Notes: generated by a model from the sequence alone, not told the origin. Numbered from the stretch's first letter, positions 29,428 to 40,602 are shown. The stretch is 64,000 nt of DNA from Gammaproteobacteria bacterium (GCA_014239255.1 JAAZZE010000003.1:1-64000), one strand, 5' to 3'. Numbers and translations: made by a program.

Positions 29428-32169
29428 TCAGGCCGGGTTAACTTTTACTGCACAGTACTTAACTTCGGCAATCTTGCCGAATGGATCCAAAGCGGCGTTG
29501 GTCAATAAGTTGGCTGCCGCTTCGTGATAACAAAATGGTATGAAGATCTCGCCGCGTTGAAGCCCGCTATCAGCACGTGCAAGCGCCACCAGTTCGCCGC
29601 GCCGTGATGCGACTCGAAGTGCCCTGCCCTCACTAATCCCAAGTCGTTCAAGGTCTTCGGGGTGTACATTGACCACAGCCTCGGGTTCAATGGCGTCGAG
29701 CACTCTGGCGCGCCGGGTCATAGATCCGGTATGCCAGTGCTCAAGCTGACGTCCAGTGATTAATACGAAGGGGTACTCCTTATCTGGCATCTCATCGGCG
29801 CTCTCAGGCTTGGCCGGGACAAAACGGCCCCGGCCATCCGCCGTTGGAAACGTCTCCTGAAACACCACGCCCTGACCCGGATCCTGATCACCGGCGCACG
29901 GGTAGGTAATACTGTGTTCTTGCTCTAAACGCTGCCAGGTCATCCCGGCAATGCTCGGCATCGCCCCACGCATCTCTTCAAACACATCACTGACATCATC
30001 ATAGTCCCAACCCAGGCCAAGTCGGGCAGCCAGTTGCTGAATGATCCAGATATCATGACGCGCGTCGCCGGGCATGCCCAGCGCTTGCCGGCCCATCTGG
30101 ACACGACGGTCGGTATTGGAAAATGTACCGGTTTTCTCGGGAAAAGCTGAAGCCGGCAATACTACATCGGCGTACGCAGCCGTTTCCGTTAAAAAGATAT
30201 CCTGCACGACCAAGTGATCCAATGCCGCAAGGCCCGCGCGCGCATGATTAAGGTTTGGATCAGACATCGCAGGATTTTCCCCCATGACGTACATGCCCTT
30301 AATGCGCCCTTCACAGGCCGCGTCCATAATCTCAACCACCGTAAGGCCTGGAATCTTGTCAAGGGATACGTTCCAGTATTGGCTAAAGAATTCACTGGCA
30401 TCGTTATCATCGACCCGGCGGTAATCCGGAAACATCATCGGTATCAATCCGGCATCTGAAGCACCCTGAACGTTATTTTGACCACGCAAAGGATGCAGCC
30501 CCGTTCCGGGACGGCCGATATTGCCAGTCATCAACGAAAGCGCAATCAAACAACGCGCGTTGTCGGTACCGTGTACATGCTGAGAAATGCCCATGCCCCA
30601 GAAAATAATCGACTGCTGTGAGCACGCATAGGCTCGCGCCGTCTTGCGGATCACATCGGCATCGATACCGCAAATTGGAGCCATCTCCTCGGGACTGAAA
30701 TGTTTAACGTTCTCACTTAGGGCCTCGAAGTTATGGGTACGCGATGCGATGAAATCCGAATCGACAAGGTCTTCATCGATGATGGTGTGAATCATCGCGT
30801 TCAATAATGCGACATCAGTATCTACACGAAACTGCAGAAAATGATCTGCGTGACGTGCGAGATCGTTACGACGGGGATCCATCACGATCAGTGTCGCACC
30901 GCGCCGGGACGCGTTTTTGATAAAGGTGGCGGCGACCGGATGATTACTGGTGGGATTGGCGCCGATCACTACGATGACTTCAGCCAAGGCCGCGTCTTCC
31001 ACCTGATTGGAGACCGCCCCCGAGCCTATACCTTCAAGCAGGGCGACCACCGATGAGGCATGACAAAGCCGGGTACAGTGATCAACGTTGTTCGTGCCAA
31101 AGCCGGTGCGCACCAGTTTCTGAAATAGATAGGCTTCTTCGTTACTTCCTTTGGCCGATCCAAAACCCGCCAATGCGTTAGGACCGTGCGCCTCCCGAAT
31201 GTCCTTTAGTCCATTGGCCGCGATGTCCAACGCCTCTTCCCAGGAAGCTGGACGAAACATTTTTGCAGGATCTGCCGGGTCGAAATGATCGTTCAGGCCC
31301 TTGGGGACCCCTTCTTTTCGAACCCAGGGTATCGTCAAGCGCTCAGCATGGCTGACATAGTCAAAACCATAACGCCCTTTTACACAAAGTCGACTTTTAT
31401 TAGCGGGCCCATCACGGCCGGTCACATACCGAATCTGGTTATCTTTTATATGATAGGTCAGAAGGCATCCGACACCGCAGTACGGGCAAGCCGAATCGAC
31501 CGTCTTGTCTATATTTTCAAGACCCACGTCGCCGGCCGGCATCAACGCCCCCGTGGGGCAGGCCTGCACGCATTCGCCGCAGCCAACGCACGAGCTCTGG
31601 CCAAGGGCATCACCCACGTCGAAAACGATCTGCGCGTGAGCACCGCGAAAGGCAAGCCCAATCACATCGTTCATTTGTTCGTCGCGGCAGGCTCTGACGC
31701 AACGGGTACACTGGATGCAACTCTCCAGCTTAACTGCAATCGCCGGATGGGAAATATCGGCACTGGGTTGAGCTCGGCCGCCAAAACGGCTTGTACGCAC
31801 GTCGAATTTGTTGCACCACTCATCAAGTTCAGATGCCTGGGTGTGGCTGGATTCGCCAACCTCGCCATGCAGTAACTCGAGTATCAACGACTGAGAACTT
31901 TTAGCGCGGGCACTGTTACTGACAACGCGCATTCCATCGACCGGTGTCCGACAGCACGAAGGTGCCAGCACCCGCTCACCCTCGATCTCTACCATACAGG
32001 CGCGGCAGTTGCCGGCGGCGGCAAGACCATCTGCATAACACAGGTGCGGAATCTCTATCCCTTCGCGCCGTGCGACCTGCAAGATACTCTCGCCAGAACC
32101 TGCACTGACCTCATGGCCATTTAAGGAAAACCTAACGGTGGCGTCGACGCTGGAATCGGAAAGGTTCAT
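29428..32169 (-). CDS. NAD-dependent formate dehydrogenase alpha subunit (Mo/W-bis-PGD, non-selenocysteine)
   Basis: N-terminal 2Fe-2S CYADGLAAAGNCRACMVEIEGERVLAPSCC; 4Fe-4S clusters; CPYCGVGCLLTYHIKDNQI; active-site-type RLCHASSVVALLEGIGSGAVSNQ; start at MNLSDSSVDATV. Confidence 0.92.
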   Translation of the reverse strand: MNLSDSSVDATVRFSLNGHEVSAGSGESILQVARREGIEIPHLCYADGLAAAGNCRACMVEIEGERVLAPSCCRTPVDGMRVVSNSARAKSSQSLILELLHGEVGESSHTQASELDEWCNKFDVRTSRFGGRAQPSADISHPAIAVKLESCIQCTRCVRACRDEQMNDVIGLAFRGAHAQIVFDVGDALGQSSCVGCGECVQACPTGALMPAGDVGLENIDKTVDSACPYCGVGCLLTYHIKDNQIRYVTGRDGPANKSRLCVKGRYGFDYVSHAERLTIPWVRKEGVPKGLNDHFDPADPAKMFRPASWEEALDIAANGLKDIREAHGPNALAGFGSAKGSNEEAYLFQKLVRTGFGTNNVDHCTRLCHASSVVALLEGIGSGAVSNQVEDAALAEVIVVIGANPTSNHPVAATFIKNASRRGATLIVMDPRRNDLARHADHFLQFRVDTDVALLNAMIHTIIDEDLVDSDFIASRTHNFEALSENVKHFSPEEMAPICGIDADVIRKTARAYACSQQSIIFWGMGISQHVHGTDNARCLIALSLMTGNIGRPGTGLHPLRGQNNVQGASDAGLIPMMFPDYRRVDDNDASEFFSQYWNVSLDKIPGLTVVEIMDAACEGRIKGMYVMGENPAMSDPNLNHARAGLAALDHLVVQDIFLTETAAYADVVLPASAFPEKTGTFSNTDRRVQMGRQALGMPGDARHDIWIIQQLAARLGLGWDYDDVSDVFEEMRGAMPSIAGMTWQRLEQEHSITYPCAGDQDPGQGVVFQETFPTADGRGRFVPAKPESADEMPDKEYPFVLITGRQLEHWHTGSMTRRARVLDAIEPEAVVNVHPEDLERLGISEGRALRVASRRGELVALARADSGLQRGEIFIPFCYHEAAANLLTNAALDPFGKIAEVKYCAVKVNPA

Positions 32170-33848
32170 TGACAGCCAACCTCCTTGGGAAAGTAGCGGA
32201 TCGTACAACGTATGGGGTTTGGTGCGGCCTGACCGAGTCCGCAGATCGAGGCGTCTTCCATCACCGTGGCAAGTTCTTCAAGTAAAGGAGCATCCCAACT
32301 GGAACTTTCCATTAACTGTGCCGCCCGGCTACAACCCACTCGACATGGCGTACATTGGCCGCAGGATTCGTGGGCGAAAAACTGAATGGTGTTGCGCGCA
32401 GCATCTCTTACTTGATCATGATCGGAAAGGATGATCACAGCGGCAGAACCGATGAAGCAGCCATGCGTCTGTAGGGTATCAAAATCCAACGGCTCGTCAG
32501 CCAGTGTGGCAGGCAGGATACCGCCCGAGGCCCCGCCCGGAAAATACGCATAGAGGCTATGACCTTCGGGCATTCCACCGCAGTATTCATCGATCAGTTC
32601 ACGCACGCTAATACCGGCCGGTGCCAGGTGTACACCTGGTTTGTTTATCCGACCACTGACCGAAAATGAGCGAAGTCCCTGGCGCCCACGACGGCCCTCA
32701 CCACTAAACCACTTAGCGCCTCGCTCGATGATTTCTCGAACCCAATAAAGTGTCTCGCAGTTATGCTCCAGCGTGGGACGACCAAACAGGCCAACCTGGG
32801 CCACATAAGGCGGGCGTAGCCGCGGCATACCGCGTTTACCCTCAATCGACTCGATCATCGCCGACTCTTCACCGCAGATATAGGCTCCGGCACCACGGCG
32901 CACAAATAATTCGGGAAGCGATCGATCGAAACCATCCTGAAGCTCCTTAATCGCACTCTGGAGAATCTCGATCACACCGGGATATTCGTCTCGAACATAG
33001 AGGTAGCACGCATCAATGCCAATCACCTGTGCGGCTATCAACACACCTTCGAGAAAACGGTGCGGATCACGCTCCAGATAATAGCGGTCTTTGAACGTGC
33101 CCGGTTCGCCTTCATCGATATTGACTGCCATCAGCCTCGGTGCAGGTTGCTCTTTGAGGATGCGCCACTTACGCCCGGCTGGAAAACCAGCGCCGCCAAG
33201 GCCTCGAAGCCCGGAGGACTCGAGTTCTTTAATGATACCCTCGCCAAGCCGATTATCGTCGGCACAACGTCGCGCCAACGCATAGCCCCCATCGGCACAA
33301 TAGGCATCAAAACGAATCCAGTCATCGGGTGTAGCCGGCGCTGTCAGGTTGGCATCGAGGCACTCGGCTACGCTCTGTCGAGTAGCGTGAGCCACTGCGC
33401 GCTTACCGACCACGGCAACCGGCGCCTGATCGCAACGCCCAACACAAGGCACCGCCTGGATCCGAACGCCATCTCCCAACCCTTTTTGCAATGCACCCAG
33501 CAATTGGGTGGCGCCAAACATCTCACAGGTCACCGAGTTACACACCCGGACCGTGAGCGGAGGTGGCGGGGTTTCACCTTCACGAACCACGTCAAAGTGA
33601 TGGTAAAAAGTGGCCACTTCATACACTTCAGTCGGCGCGAGCCTCAGCACATCTGCCAACGCCACCAAATGCTGCGCTGACAAATAGCCATGCGTATCTT
33701 GTAACCGGTGCAGACATTCGATCAGCTGATCCGCTGTCCGGCTAATGCCGGCGATTGCCTCAAGCACTTCATCTCGTGCGATAGCATCGACAGCGTGGCC
33801 CTTAGCGCGCCCAGGCAGGCGATTACGCTTGGTATTGGGGTTTTTCAT
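32166..33848 (-). CDS. Formate dehydrogenase beta subunit, fused NuoE-like/NuoF-like flavoprotein
   Basis: NuoE-like CNSVTCEMFGA...CVGRCDQAPVAVV; NuoF-like LRGLGGAGFPAGRKW, NIDEGEPGTFKDRYYLERDPHRFLEG, GAGAYICGEESAMIESIEGKRGMPRLRPPY, SCGQCTPCR. Confidence 0.92.
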   Translation of the reverse strand: MKNPNTKRNRLPGRAKGHAVDAIARDEVLEAIAGISRTADQLIECLHRLQDTHGYLSAQHLVALADVLRLAPTEVYEVATFYHHFDVVREGETPPPPLTVRVCNSVTCEMFGATQLLGALQKGLGDGVRIQAVPCVGRCDQAPVAVVGKRAVAHATRQSVAECLDANLTAPATPDDWIRFDAYCADGGYALARRCADDNRLGEGIIKELESSGLRGLGGAGFPAGRKWRILKEQPAPRLMAVNIDEGEPGTFKDRYYLERDPHRFLEGVLIAAQVIGIDACYLYVRDEYPGVIEILQSAIKELQDGFDRSLPELFVRRGAGAYICGEESAMIESIEGKRGMPRLRPPYVAQVGLFGRPTLEHNCETLYWVREIIERGAKWFSGEGRRGRQGLRSFSVSGRINKPGVHLAPAGISVRELIDEYCGGMPEGHSLYAYFPGGASGGILPATLADEPLDFDTLQTHGCFIGSAAVIILSDHDQVRDAARNTIQFFAHESCGQCTPCRVGCSRAAQLMESSSWDAPLLEELATVMEDASICGLGQAAPNPIRCTIRYFPKEVGCQ

Positions 33849-34230
33849 AAATTTTCCAGTGCTGATCGAGCAGACGGAGGCATTGTAGCGGGATACTCTC
33901 TAGACATTGATAGACTGTTTTAATCAAATCATCGCCGCGCTTGAGGAAATTGATAGCCGAAATTCGTCATAAAGGTAACCACCTTGTGAGAAACTGAAAT
34001 GGCTATGAGGTCCTTCTCACTCTCTAAGGCCAACAGATTTAAGTCGTCGGATAATGTCGGTGCTTCACTTTGTGAGCGTAGCTACAATTGCAGTATAGAT
34101 CGGTGGACGACACCAATTCTAATCCGGGCTGGCGCATGTGCAGGAGATTGGCCCCATAATCTGCCCGTGAACCCGTATCTCACACCATTACCGATCAATA
34201 TCGAAAGACCAATACCACGAATGGGGAGTA

Positions 34231-34857
34231 ATGCAATTGAATATGCTTGAAGCCCGTTCTCTGGGTTGCGTGCGGGGTACCCGGCTGCTATTCGATGATA
34301 TCAGCTTCCAGATCCGCCCTGGTGAGATCCGCCAGGTCCGTGGCACGAACGGCGCAGGCAAAACCAGCCTGTTGCGTATCTTATGTGGCCTCAGCCTGCC
34401 GGAACGTGGTGAGGTACTGTGGGACGGAGCACCTATCGACCAGGATCGCGCCCGCTACCATGCGCAATTGGCGTACGTAGGCCATGCCCCTGGATTGAAA
34501 CTCGATCTGACCGCGCGAGAGAACCTATTGTTTGCGCTTTCTTTGCAGGAGACCCAGGAACACGCGGACATTGATGTGGTGCTCGAGCGCCTAGGACTGG
34601 ATGCGTCGGCTAATCTTGTATGCCGTCATTTATCGGCCGGGCAACTTCGGCGTGTCGCTATTGCCCGATTACACCTTGCCAGCGCCCTTTTGTGGATTCT
34701 CGATGAGCCATTTTCTGCGATCGACTCACAAGGGGTCAGTGACATCGAAACCCTGCTCGGCACCCACCTCGATACCGGTGGAATGGTCATTTTTACCAGC
34801 CACCAAGCTATTCAGATCGCACAATACCCAATCACCACCATCGAATTGAGTTCATGA
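34231..34857 (+). CDS. ccmA: Heme exporter ATP-binding protein
   Basis: RQVRGTNGAGKTSLLRILCGLSLPERGEVLWDG; LSAGQLRRVAIARLHL; LWILDEPFSAID. Confidence 0.9.
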   Translation: MQLNMLEARSLGCVRGTRLLFDDISFQIRPGEIRQVRGTNGAGKTSLLRILCGLSLPERGEVLWDGAPIDQDRARYHAQLAYVGHAPGLKLDLTARENLLFALSLQETQEHADIDVVLERLGLDASANLVCRHLSAGQLRRVAIARLHLASALLWILDEPFSAIDSQGVSDIETLLGTHLDTGGMVIFTSHQAIQIAQYPITTIELSS

Positions 34858-35537
34858 TGGCGCCCACGCTTGGTAATGCTCTGGTCGCCCTGGTCCGCCG
34901 GGACATCCGGCTGGTTGTTCGGCATCGCTTTGAAATTGCCAACCCGGTCCTTTTTTTCATCATCGTGGTTGCACTATTTCCCTTTGGCGTAGGATCAGAC
35001 CCCGCACAACTGGCCCTTATCGGCTCGGGAATCATCTGGGTAGCGGCGCTGCTCGCTACCCTGTTAGCGCTTGAGGGTCTTTTCCGTTCCGACTTTGAAG
35101 ATGGCACACTGGAACAGATGGCGCTTGGACTTCACCCCCTCTCGGCACTGGTGTTAAGTAAGGTTTTCGTCCATTGGTGTGCCACCGGCCTACCTCTCCT
35201 TATAGCGGCACCGCTGCTCGGACTACTTCTCAATATGAGCGTTACCGGGCAACTAACGCTATTGGCCGCGCTGGCACTGGGTACACCAACACTTAGCCTG
35301 ATTGGTGCCGTCGGGATGGCGTTGACCGTCGGGGTGAAACGTGGTGGCCTGCTTCTGACTTTGCTGGTCCTTCCACTTTATGTCCCGGTGTTGATCTTCG
35401 GCTCCAGCGTGGTTCTGGCTGCCGAGGCCGGACTGCCTACGGCTGGACATTTTTATGCTCTTGGCGCGATGGCAGTCCTGGCACTTTCGTTAGCGCCGCT
35501 GGCAACTAGCGCAGCATTGCGCATTAGTTTGAACTGA
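34854..35537 (+). CDS. ccmB: Heme exporter membrane protein
   Basis: Overlaps ccmA stop; NPVLFFIIVVALFPFGVGSDPAQLALIGSGIIWVAALLATLLALEGLFRSDFEDGTLEQM. Confidence 0.9.
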   Translation: MMAPTLGNALVALVRRDIRLVVRHRFEIANPVLFFIIVVALFPFGVGSDPAQLALIGSGIIWVAALLATLLALEGLFRSDFEDGTLEQMALGLHPLSALVLSKVFVHWCATGLPLLIAAPLLGLLLNMSVTGQLTLLAALALGTPTLSLIGAVGMALTVGVKRGGLLLTLLVLPLYVPVLIFGSSVVLAAEAGLPTAGHFYALGAMAVLALSLAPLATSAALRISLN

Positions 35538-35747
35538 TCTTCGTTACCACACTGAAAGTCCGCGTTAGTAGGCGCTCAATTGACCCTGGCACATTTGAGA
35601 CAAACCCCGTAAGTATCACGCTCCATCGGTAATGCACTCAAATATTAGATCGCTCTTAAATTTGATGCTCACCATCGGTGACTTACCAGCGTCCCCACCC
35701 GATCAGATACGCTTTTAGCTATGCTTAACGTCTGTGTCCGAGGTACC

Positions 35748-37430
35748 CTACTCGTCTGTAACACACCCCTCGCTCGCCGTCTTGACGTTTTTGATGTACT
35801 TATAAAGCGTGCCACGCGTGGTTTTGTACGCCGGCATGCTCCAGTTTGCCTTTCGCTCAGCAAGCTCTGCATCGGAAAGGGTCACATCAATCGTGTTGGC
35901 GTCCGCGTCCAGGCAGATGATGTCACCATCTCTGATCAACCCGATCGGTCCTCCCTCCTGGGCCTCAGGCACAACGTGGCCTATGATAAAACCGTGTGAG
36001 CCACCCGAGAAACGTCCATCCGTAATCAGTGCCACATCTAGGCCCAACCCGGCTCCCATAATGGCCGAGGTCGGAGTCAACATCTCAGGCATGCCCGGCC
36101 CGCCTTTGGGGCCTTCATATCGAATTACGATTACATCACCCTTTTTGATTTTGTCTGCTTCCAGCGCGCTCAACATTGCCTCTTCACCATCAAAAACACG
36201 AGCAGGCCCGCTGAACTGGCGCCCCTCTTTGCCGGTAATCTTGGCTACCGACCCACCGGGTGCAAGATTCCCTTTGAGGATCCGGATATGGCCTGTCTCC
36301 TTGATTGGATTATCCAGAAAGTGAAACACCTGCTGCCCTTCTTCCAGATCTACCAGTTGCTCAAGGTTTTGGTTAATTGTCTGGCCGGTCACAGTCATAC
36401 AGTCACCCTTAAGGAGTCCCTGCGCAAGTAGATAACGCATCACAGCAGGGATACCGCCGACGTTATGCAGGTCTTCCATTACATACTGGCCGCTGGGCTT
36501 AAGGTCTGCAAGGAAGGGTACGCGATCACTGACATTCTGGAAATCATCGATACTCAACGGAACATCGACTGCTCGCGCCATAGCGATCAGATGCAGTACG
36601 GCATTGGTTGATCCACCCAGTACCGTTACGATAACCATCGCGTTTTCGAAGGCTTCCCGGGTCATAATATCGCGCGGGCGTAGGTCAAGCTCAAGCAACT
36701 TGCGCACCGCTGCGCCAGCCTTAAAACATTCTTCCATTTTTTCCGGCAGTACGGCCGGGGTCGAAGCACTGTACGGCAACGACATACCCATCGCCTCGAT
36801 AGCGCTGGCCATGGTATTTGCTGTATACATTCCACCGCAGGCGCCAGCACCTGGGCACGCCCGTGTGACAATTTCCTGACGCTCGTCATCACTGATAGCC
36901 TCAGAGATGTACTGGCCATAACTTTGAAATGCGGAGACGATATCCACGGTCTGATTGCTGGCCTTGCCTGGCTTGATGGTCCCACCGTAAACCATCAGTG
37001 ATGGGCGGTTGACGCGACCCATAGCAATCAAGCATCCGGGCATATTTTTATCACAGCCCGGTACAGTCACAAGCCCGTCATACCATTGCCCGCCCATGAC
37101 TGTTTCAATGGAATCTGCAATCAGATCACGTGATTGTAACGAGTAACTCATACCCTCAGTACCCATAGAAATTCCGTCGCTCACCCCGATCGTATTGAAC
37201 CGCATACTGATCATGCCGGCGTCGTTGACCCCCTCTCCAATACGGGCTGCAAGATCATTCAGATGCATATTGCAAGGATTACCTTCCCACCACATGCTGG
37301 CGATGCCTACTTGTGGCTTATCCATGTCGGCTCGACTCATTCCAGTAGCGTAAAGCATGGCCTGAGAAGCGCCCTGCGAACGGGGTTGGGTAATCCGTGA
37401 ACTAACCTTATTCAACTTGTCGCTCATCAA
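35748..37430 (-). CDS. ilvD: Dihydroxy-acid dehydratase
   Basis: [83 protein letters not shown]. Confidence 0.96.
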   Translation of the reverse strand: MMSDKLNKVSSRITQPRSQGASQAMLYATGMSRADMDKPQVGIASMWWEGNPCNMHLNDLAARIGEGVNDAGMISMRFNTIGVSDGISMGTEGMSYSLQSRDLIADSIETVMGGQWYDGLVTVPGCDKNMPGCLIAMGRVNRPSLMVYGGTIKPGKASNQTVDIVSAFQSYGQYISEAISDDERQEIVTRACPGAGACGGMYTANTMASAIEAMGMSLPYSASTPAVLPEKMEECFKAGAAVRKLLELDLRPRDIMTREAFENAMVIVTVLGGSTNAVLHLIAMARAVDVPLSIDDFQNVSDRVPFLADLKPSGQYVMEDLHNVGGIPAVMRYLLAQGLLKGDCMTVTGQTINQNLEQLVDLEEGQQVFHFLDNPIKETGHIRILKGNLAPGGSVAKITGKEGRQFSGPARVFDGEEAMLSALEADKIKKGDVIVIRYEGPKGGPGMPEMLTPTSAIMGAGLGLDVALITDGRFSGGSHGFIIGHVVPEAQEGGPIGLIRDGDIICLDADANTIDVTLSDAELAERKANWSMPAYKTTRGTLYKYIKNVKTASEGCVTDE

Positions 37431-37571
37431 TCTCTCCGTCTGTCAGTAAATGCCTGGTCGGGCAAAAATTTTAACAATCGCTATTACCGCGTTTACCGCA
37501 CCGATGCTGTTAAGCATCGTACAGTGTAAACTGCGCTGGTGGTGTTCGCCGAGGCCCGTAATGCGCAAGCT

Positions 37572-39143
37572 TCACTGCTGCGCTGTCCCATCAGACTCTC
37601 CACGCAGAGCCTGGGCTAACTCCGCGTCCAGGTCCTTTGCTAAGCGGGCAGCTCGGGCATCCACCGAGGGTGTCTTTAGTCCAGAGCCTCCTCCCATCGC
37701 TGCCTGAAACTGGAGTTGCAACAACCGGGGCATATCTATCATCAACGATGGCGCATGCCACTGTCCACTAATCCGTAGTGGTAATACAATCATACCGCTA
37801 TTGAATGGCGGCGGAAGTAAACTTACCAGCTCACGGTTGTTAAGGGCCAACGAGATACGGTAATCAAGCCGCTCGCTCTCAAGCATCAGTTCGCCACGTC
37901 CACGTACCTCCAACCCTCCAGCCTGGAAGGCGAGGTCGTCATTGATCAGCAGACCTTCCTCGACTCGCAAAGTGGCTCGAATATCCTCAATTGATGTAAA
38001 TGCACTTTCGCCTATCGAACTATCGGTGATCTCAGCCGTATTACCCCCCAATTGCGCTATCAGGGTCGGCAGATCAAGGCCCTTGATGCGTCCTTGATCC
38101 GCAGCGAACTCAATCACGCCCCGTGCGGATTGAGTTCGACTGGCCTGGTCCACACCCGAAAAAGCGAGATTCACTGAGAGGCTGCCACGCGCTTCGATCA
38201 CTTCAGTGAGTTCAAGATCACCAAGCAATTCACCGAAGCGGCACTGGCTGATCTGCTGTCGGGTGCGAAAATCGAGAAGGTCGCCATCTACCCCCAATAC
38301 CGTATCGATACGTACTTCGCCACCGTAAAAGCGGCCAGTGATTGGTGAGGAAACGATAACGCCGCCGTGCGCGCGAAGAGGCATGACAACATCACTCATT
38401 GCCACCCCGTCGGATTGTAGCGTGCCGATTTTAAGTAATCCCGTGACCTCGCTTTGCGCAACCAGAATAGCCGGCAGGTTCAGCAACATCAGGCCGTCAA
38501 AAGGACCAGTGGCGCTCAGGTGGAGAAAATTTTCCAGATCCAGTGACGGCACATTCAGATTGAAGTGGTAGGTCGGATCCGCTGACAGGTTTTCAATTTC
38601 CAGATTACCACTCGCCTGGGTTTCATCCATCGACAGTTCAAGGTCTGTCAGCGACAAAGTATCGCCTGATATCCTAAATTCACTTGTGGCACTAACCGAA
38701 CGCAAGGCGTGCGCCGTAAACGCATCCCAATTCACTCCAGATTTGGGCAACAGTTTGCGTAAGTCTGCATCAACCACATCAAAACGCCCCTTGCCGGCAA
38801 GGGGCGCACCACGGGCGCTGGCAAACAAACCGCCTAGATCCGCAGAAAAATCCAAAGCACTAAGGTGTAGTTGCTGCTCGCCGAGGATTTCGTTGGCCCG
38901 AGTCAAGCTGGCATCGCGCACCCCGATATCCACAAAAAAGCCCCGTCCCGGCTCATGTTCAAAGTCGACTGACACCGCACCTTCAATCACAAAGTGATAC
39001 CCGGTACGCTCTGCGACCCACCGCGCAATTTCGCCGCGGTAATCTGAAGGTTCAAAAAACGTGGTGAGCCAAACCAAACTGAGCCCCAGCAGAACAATCG
39101 CAGCCCCAAACAGCCACAATAACAATTTGATCGCGCTTTTCAT
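37572..39143 (-). CDS. AsmA family protein
   Basis: Single N-terminal TM; FFEPSDYRGEIARWVAERTGYHFVIEGAV; C-terminal AsmA-like region. Confidence 0.82.
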   Translation of the reverse strand: MKSAIKLLLWLFGAAIVLLGLSLVWLTTFFEPSDYRGEIARWVAERTGYHFVIEGAVSVDFEHEPGRGFFVDIGVRDASLTRANEILGEQQLHLSALDFSADLGGLFASARGAPLAGKGRFDVVDADLRKLLPKSGVNWDAFTAHALRSVSATSEFRISGDTLSLTDLELSMDETQASGNLEIENLSADPTYHFNLNVPSLDLENFLHLSATGPFDGLMLLNLPAILVAQSEVTGLLKIGTLQSDGVAMSDVVMPLRAHGGVIVSSPITGRFYGGEVRIDTVLGVDGDLLDFRTRQQISQCRFGELLGDLELTEVIEARGSLSVNLAFSGVDQASRTQSARGVIEFAADQGRIKGLDLPTLIAQLGGNTAEITDSSIGESAFTSIEDIRATLRVEEGLLINDDLAFQAGGLEVRGRGELMLESERLDYRISLALNNRELVSLLPPPFNSGMIVLPLRISGQWHAPSLMIDMPRLLQLQFQAAMGGGSGLKTPSVDARAARLAKDLDAELAQALRGESDGTAQQ

Positions 39144-40192
39144 GCTGCAAAATGCGCCGATTGAGTCACCTGGCTTGCCAAGTGCAGGTCGCCGTCCTTT
39201 CGGACTTGGGCCTCAGCGGCATCGATTACCTCTATTCCCGCGTCAGCACGCGCTCCGCGTTCGCTCAAAGTCCGACGCCAGTTGCGCGCGCCTGGTTGAC
39301 CTTGAAACAGGCCCAGAAGATGGCGAGACATATGCTTAAGACGCACACCGCGTTCGAGTTCACGGCGAATATATGTCTTGTACAAATCTAATACCTGCCA
39401 ACGTGATAAAACAGGACCGGTGAATCCAAAAAACTCGTGGTCCACGGTAGCCAATCTATACGGGTTTTGGTAAGCCTCACGCCCTACCATGACTCCATCG
39501 ACTCGTGTGAGGTGGGTCTGGGCTTGATCCCATTCGGAAATACCACCATTAATAACAATGGTAAGTTCAGGAAACCGGGCTTTCAGTTGGTATACCCGTG
39601 GGTAGTCAAGGGGCGGAATTTCACGATTCTGGCGAGGGCTCAAGCCCGAAAGCCATGCTTTGCGTGCGTGCACAATAAAGACCGTACAACCTGCGCTAGA
39701 GACCACCTCGACAAAATTGACCAGTTGCTCGAATCGGTCGTCAAAATCGACGCCGATCCGGCATTTTACCGTGACAGGAATCGAGATCGCCTTGGACATC
39801 GCCTGGACACACGCCGCTACACGGTCGGGCTCACGCATCAGACAGGCGCCAAATCGCCCGGACTGCACCCGATCCGAGGGGCACCCGATGTTGATATTGA
39901 TCTCATGGTAGCCAGCGTCCTCTCCCATTTGAGCACACATAGCCATGGCGTCGGGCTCGCTGCCTCCCAGTTGCAAGGCCAGTGGGTACTCTACCGGGTC
40001 ATGCGCCAGAAACCGGGCGCTGTCACCGTGCAACAAAGCGCCGGTGGTCACCATTTCGGTATACAACCGGGCATGGCGTGTCAGTAATCGCAGCAAATAA
40101 CGTTCGTGCCGATCGGTCCAGTCCATCATTGGTGCGATACAAAAGTGATGGTCCGATATCGGAATCTGTCTTAGCATCACTGCTCTCCCCAT
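39140..40192 (-). CDS. dusA: tRNA-dihydrouridine(20/20a) synthase
   Basis: FCIAPMMDWTDRHERYLLRLLTRHARLYTEMVTTGALLHGD; NINIGCPSDRVQSGRFGACLM; PVTVKCRIGVD. Confidence 0.93.
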   Translation of the reverse strand: MGRAVMLRQIPISDHHFCIAPMMDWTDRHERYLLRLLTRHARLYTEMVTTGALLHGDSARFLAHDPVEYPLALQLGGSEPDAMAMCAQMGEDAGYHEININIGCPSDRVQSGRFGACLMREPDRVAACVQAMSKAISIPVTVKCRIGVDFDDRFEQLVNFVEVVSSAGCTVFIVHARKAWLSGLSPRQNREIPPLDYPRVYQLKARFPELTIVINGGISEWDQAQTHLTRVDGVMVGREAYQNPYRLATVDHEFFGFTGPVLSRWQVLDLYKTYIRRELERGVRLKHMSRHLLGLFQGQPGARNWRRTLSERGARADAGIEVIDAAEAQVRKDGDLHLASQVTQSAHFAA

Positions 40193-40602
40193 ATTGTCAC
40201 CACAATATGTCGAATGTGGGGGTGGACGCGATGCTCCCAAAGGTACACGCCCTGCCAGGTGCCAAGCGCGAGCCGGCCTTTAACGACCGGCACGTTCAAA
40301 CTGGGTTCTGTCAGAACGCTTCTCACATGCGCGGACATATCATCTGGACCTTCATCGGTATGCGTGTAAAGTGTGTCGCCGTCGGGTGCAATACGCCGCA
40401 TAAACCGTTCCAGGTCATGGTGAACAGCAGGATCGGCATTCTCGGTTACCATGAGGGAAGCACTGGTATGGGCGATAAAAATGTTGGACAATCCGGTCAC
40501 AATCCCGGAACGATCCGTCAATTCCGTAATCAAAGGTGTGATGTCGCGGATCTCCCGGCCAGCGGTTTGTACTCTCAGGTCTTCCTGAAACCACTTCGTC
40601 AT
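40177..40602 (-). CDS. yjbQ: YjbQ/UPF0047 family protein (secondary thiamine-phosphate synthase family)
   Basis: VTGLSNIFIAHTSASLMVTENADPAVHHDLERFMRRIAPDG; LALGTWQGVYLWEHR. Confidence 0.88.
   Translation of the reverse strand: MTKWFQEDLRVQTAGREIRDITPLITELTDRSGIVTGLSNIFIAHTSASLMVTENADPAVHHDLERFMRRIAPDGDTLYTHTDEGPDDMSAHVRSVLTEPSLNVPVVKGRLALGTWQGVYLWEHRVHPHIRHIVVTIWGEQ

Noticed and set aside
31285-31875. 196-aa plus-strand ORF
   Set aside because: Antisense to the well-supported formate dehydrogenase alpha subunit; no family motif; typical shadow ORF.
33060-33680. 206-aa plus-strand ORF
   Set aside because: Antisense to the fused NuoE/NuoF-type FDH beta subunit; no recognisable domain.
33999-34250. 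83-aa ORF upstream of ccmA
   Set aside because: No domain signal, no clear RBS, overlaps the ccmA start; likely chance ORF.
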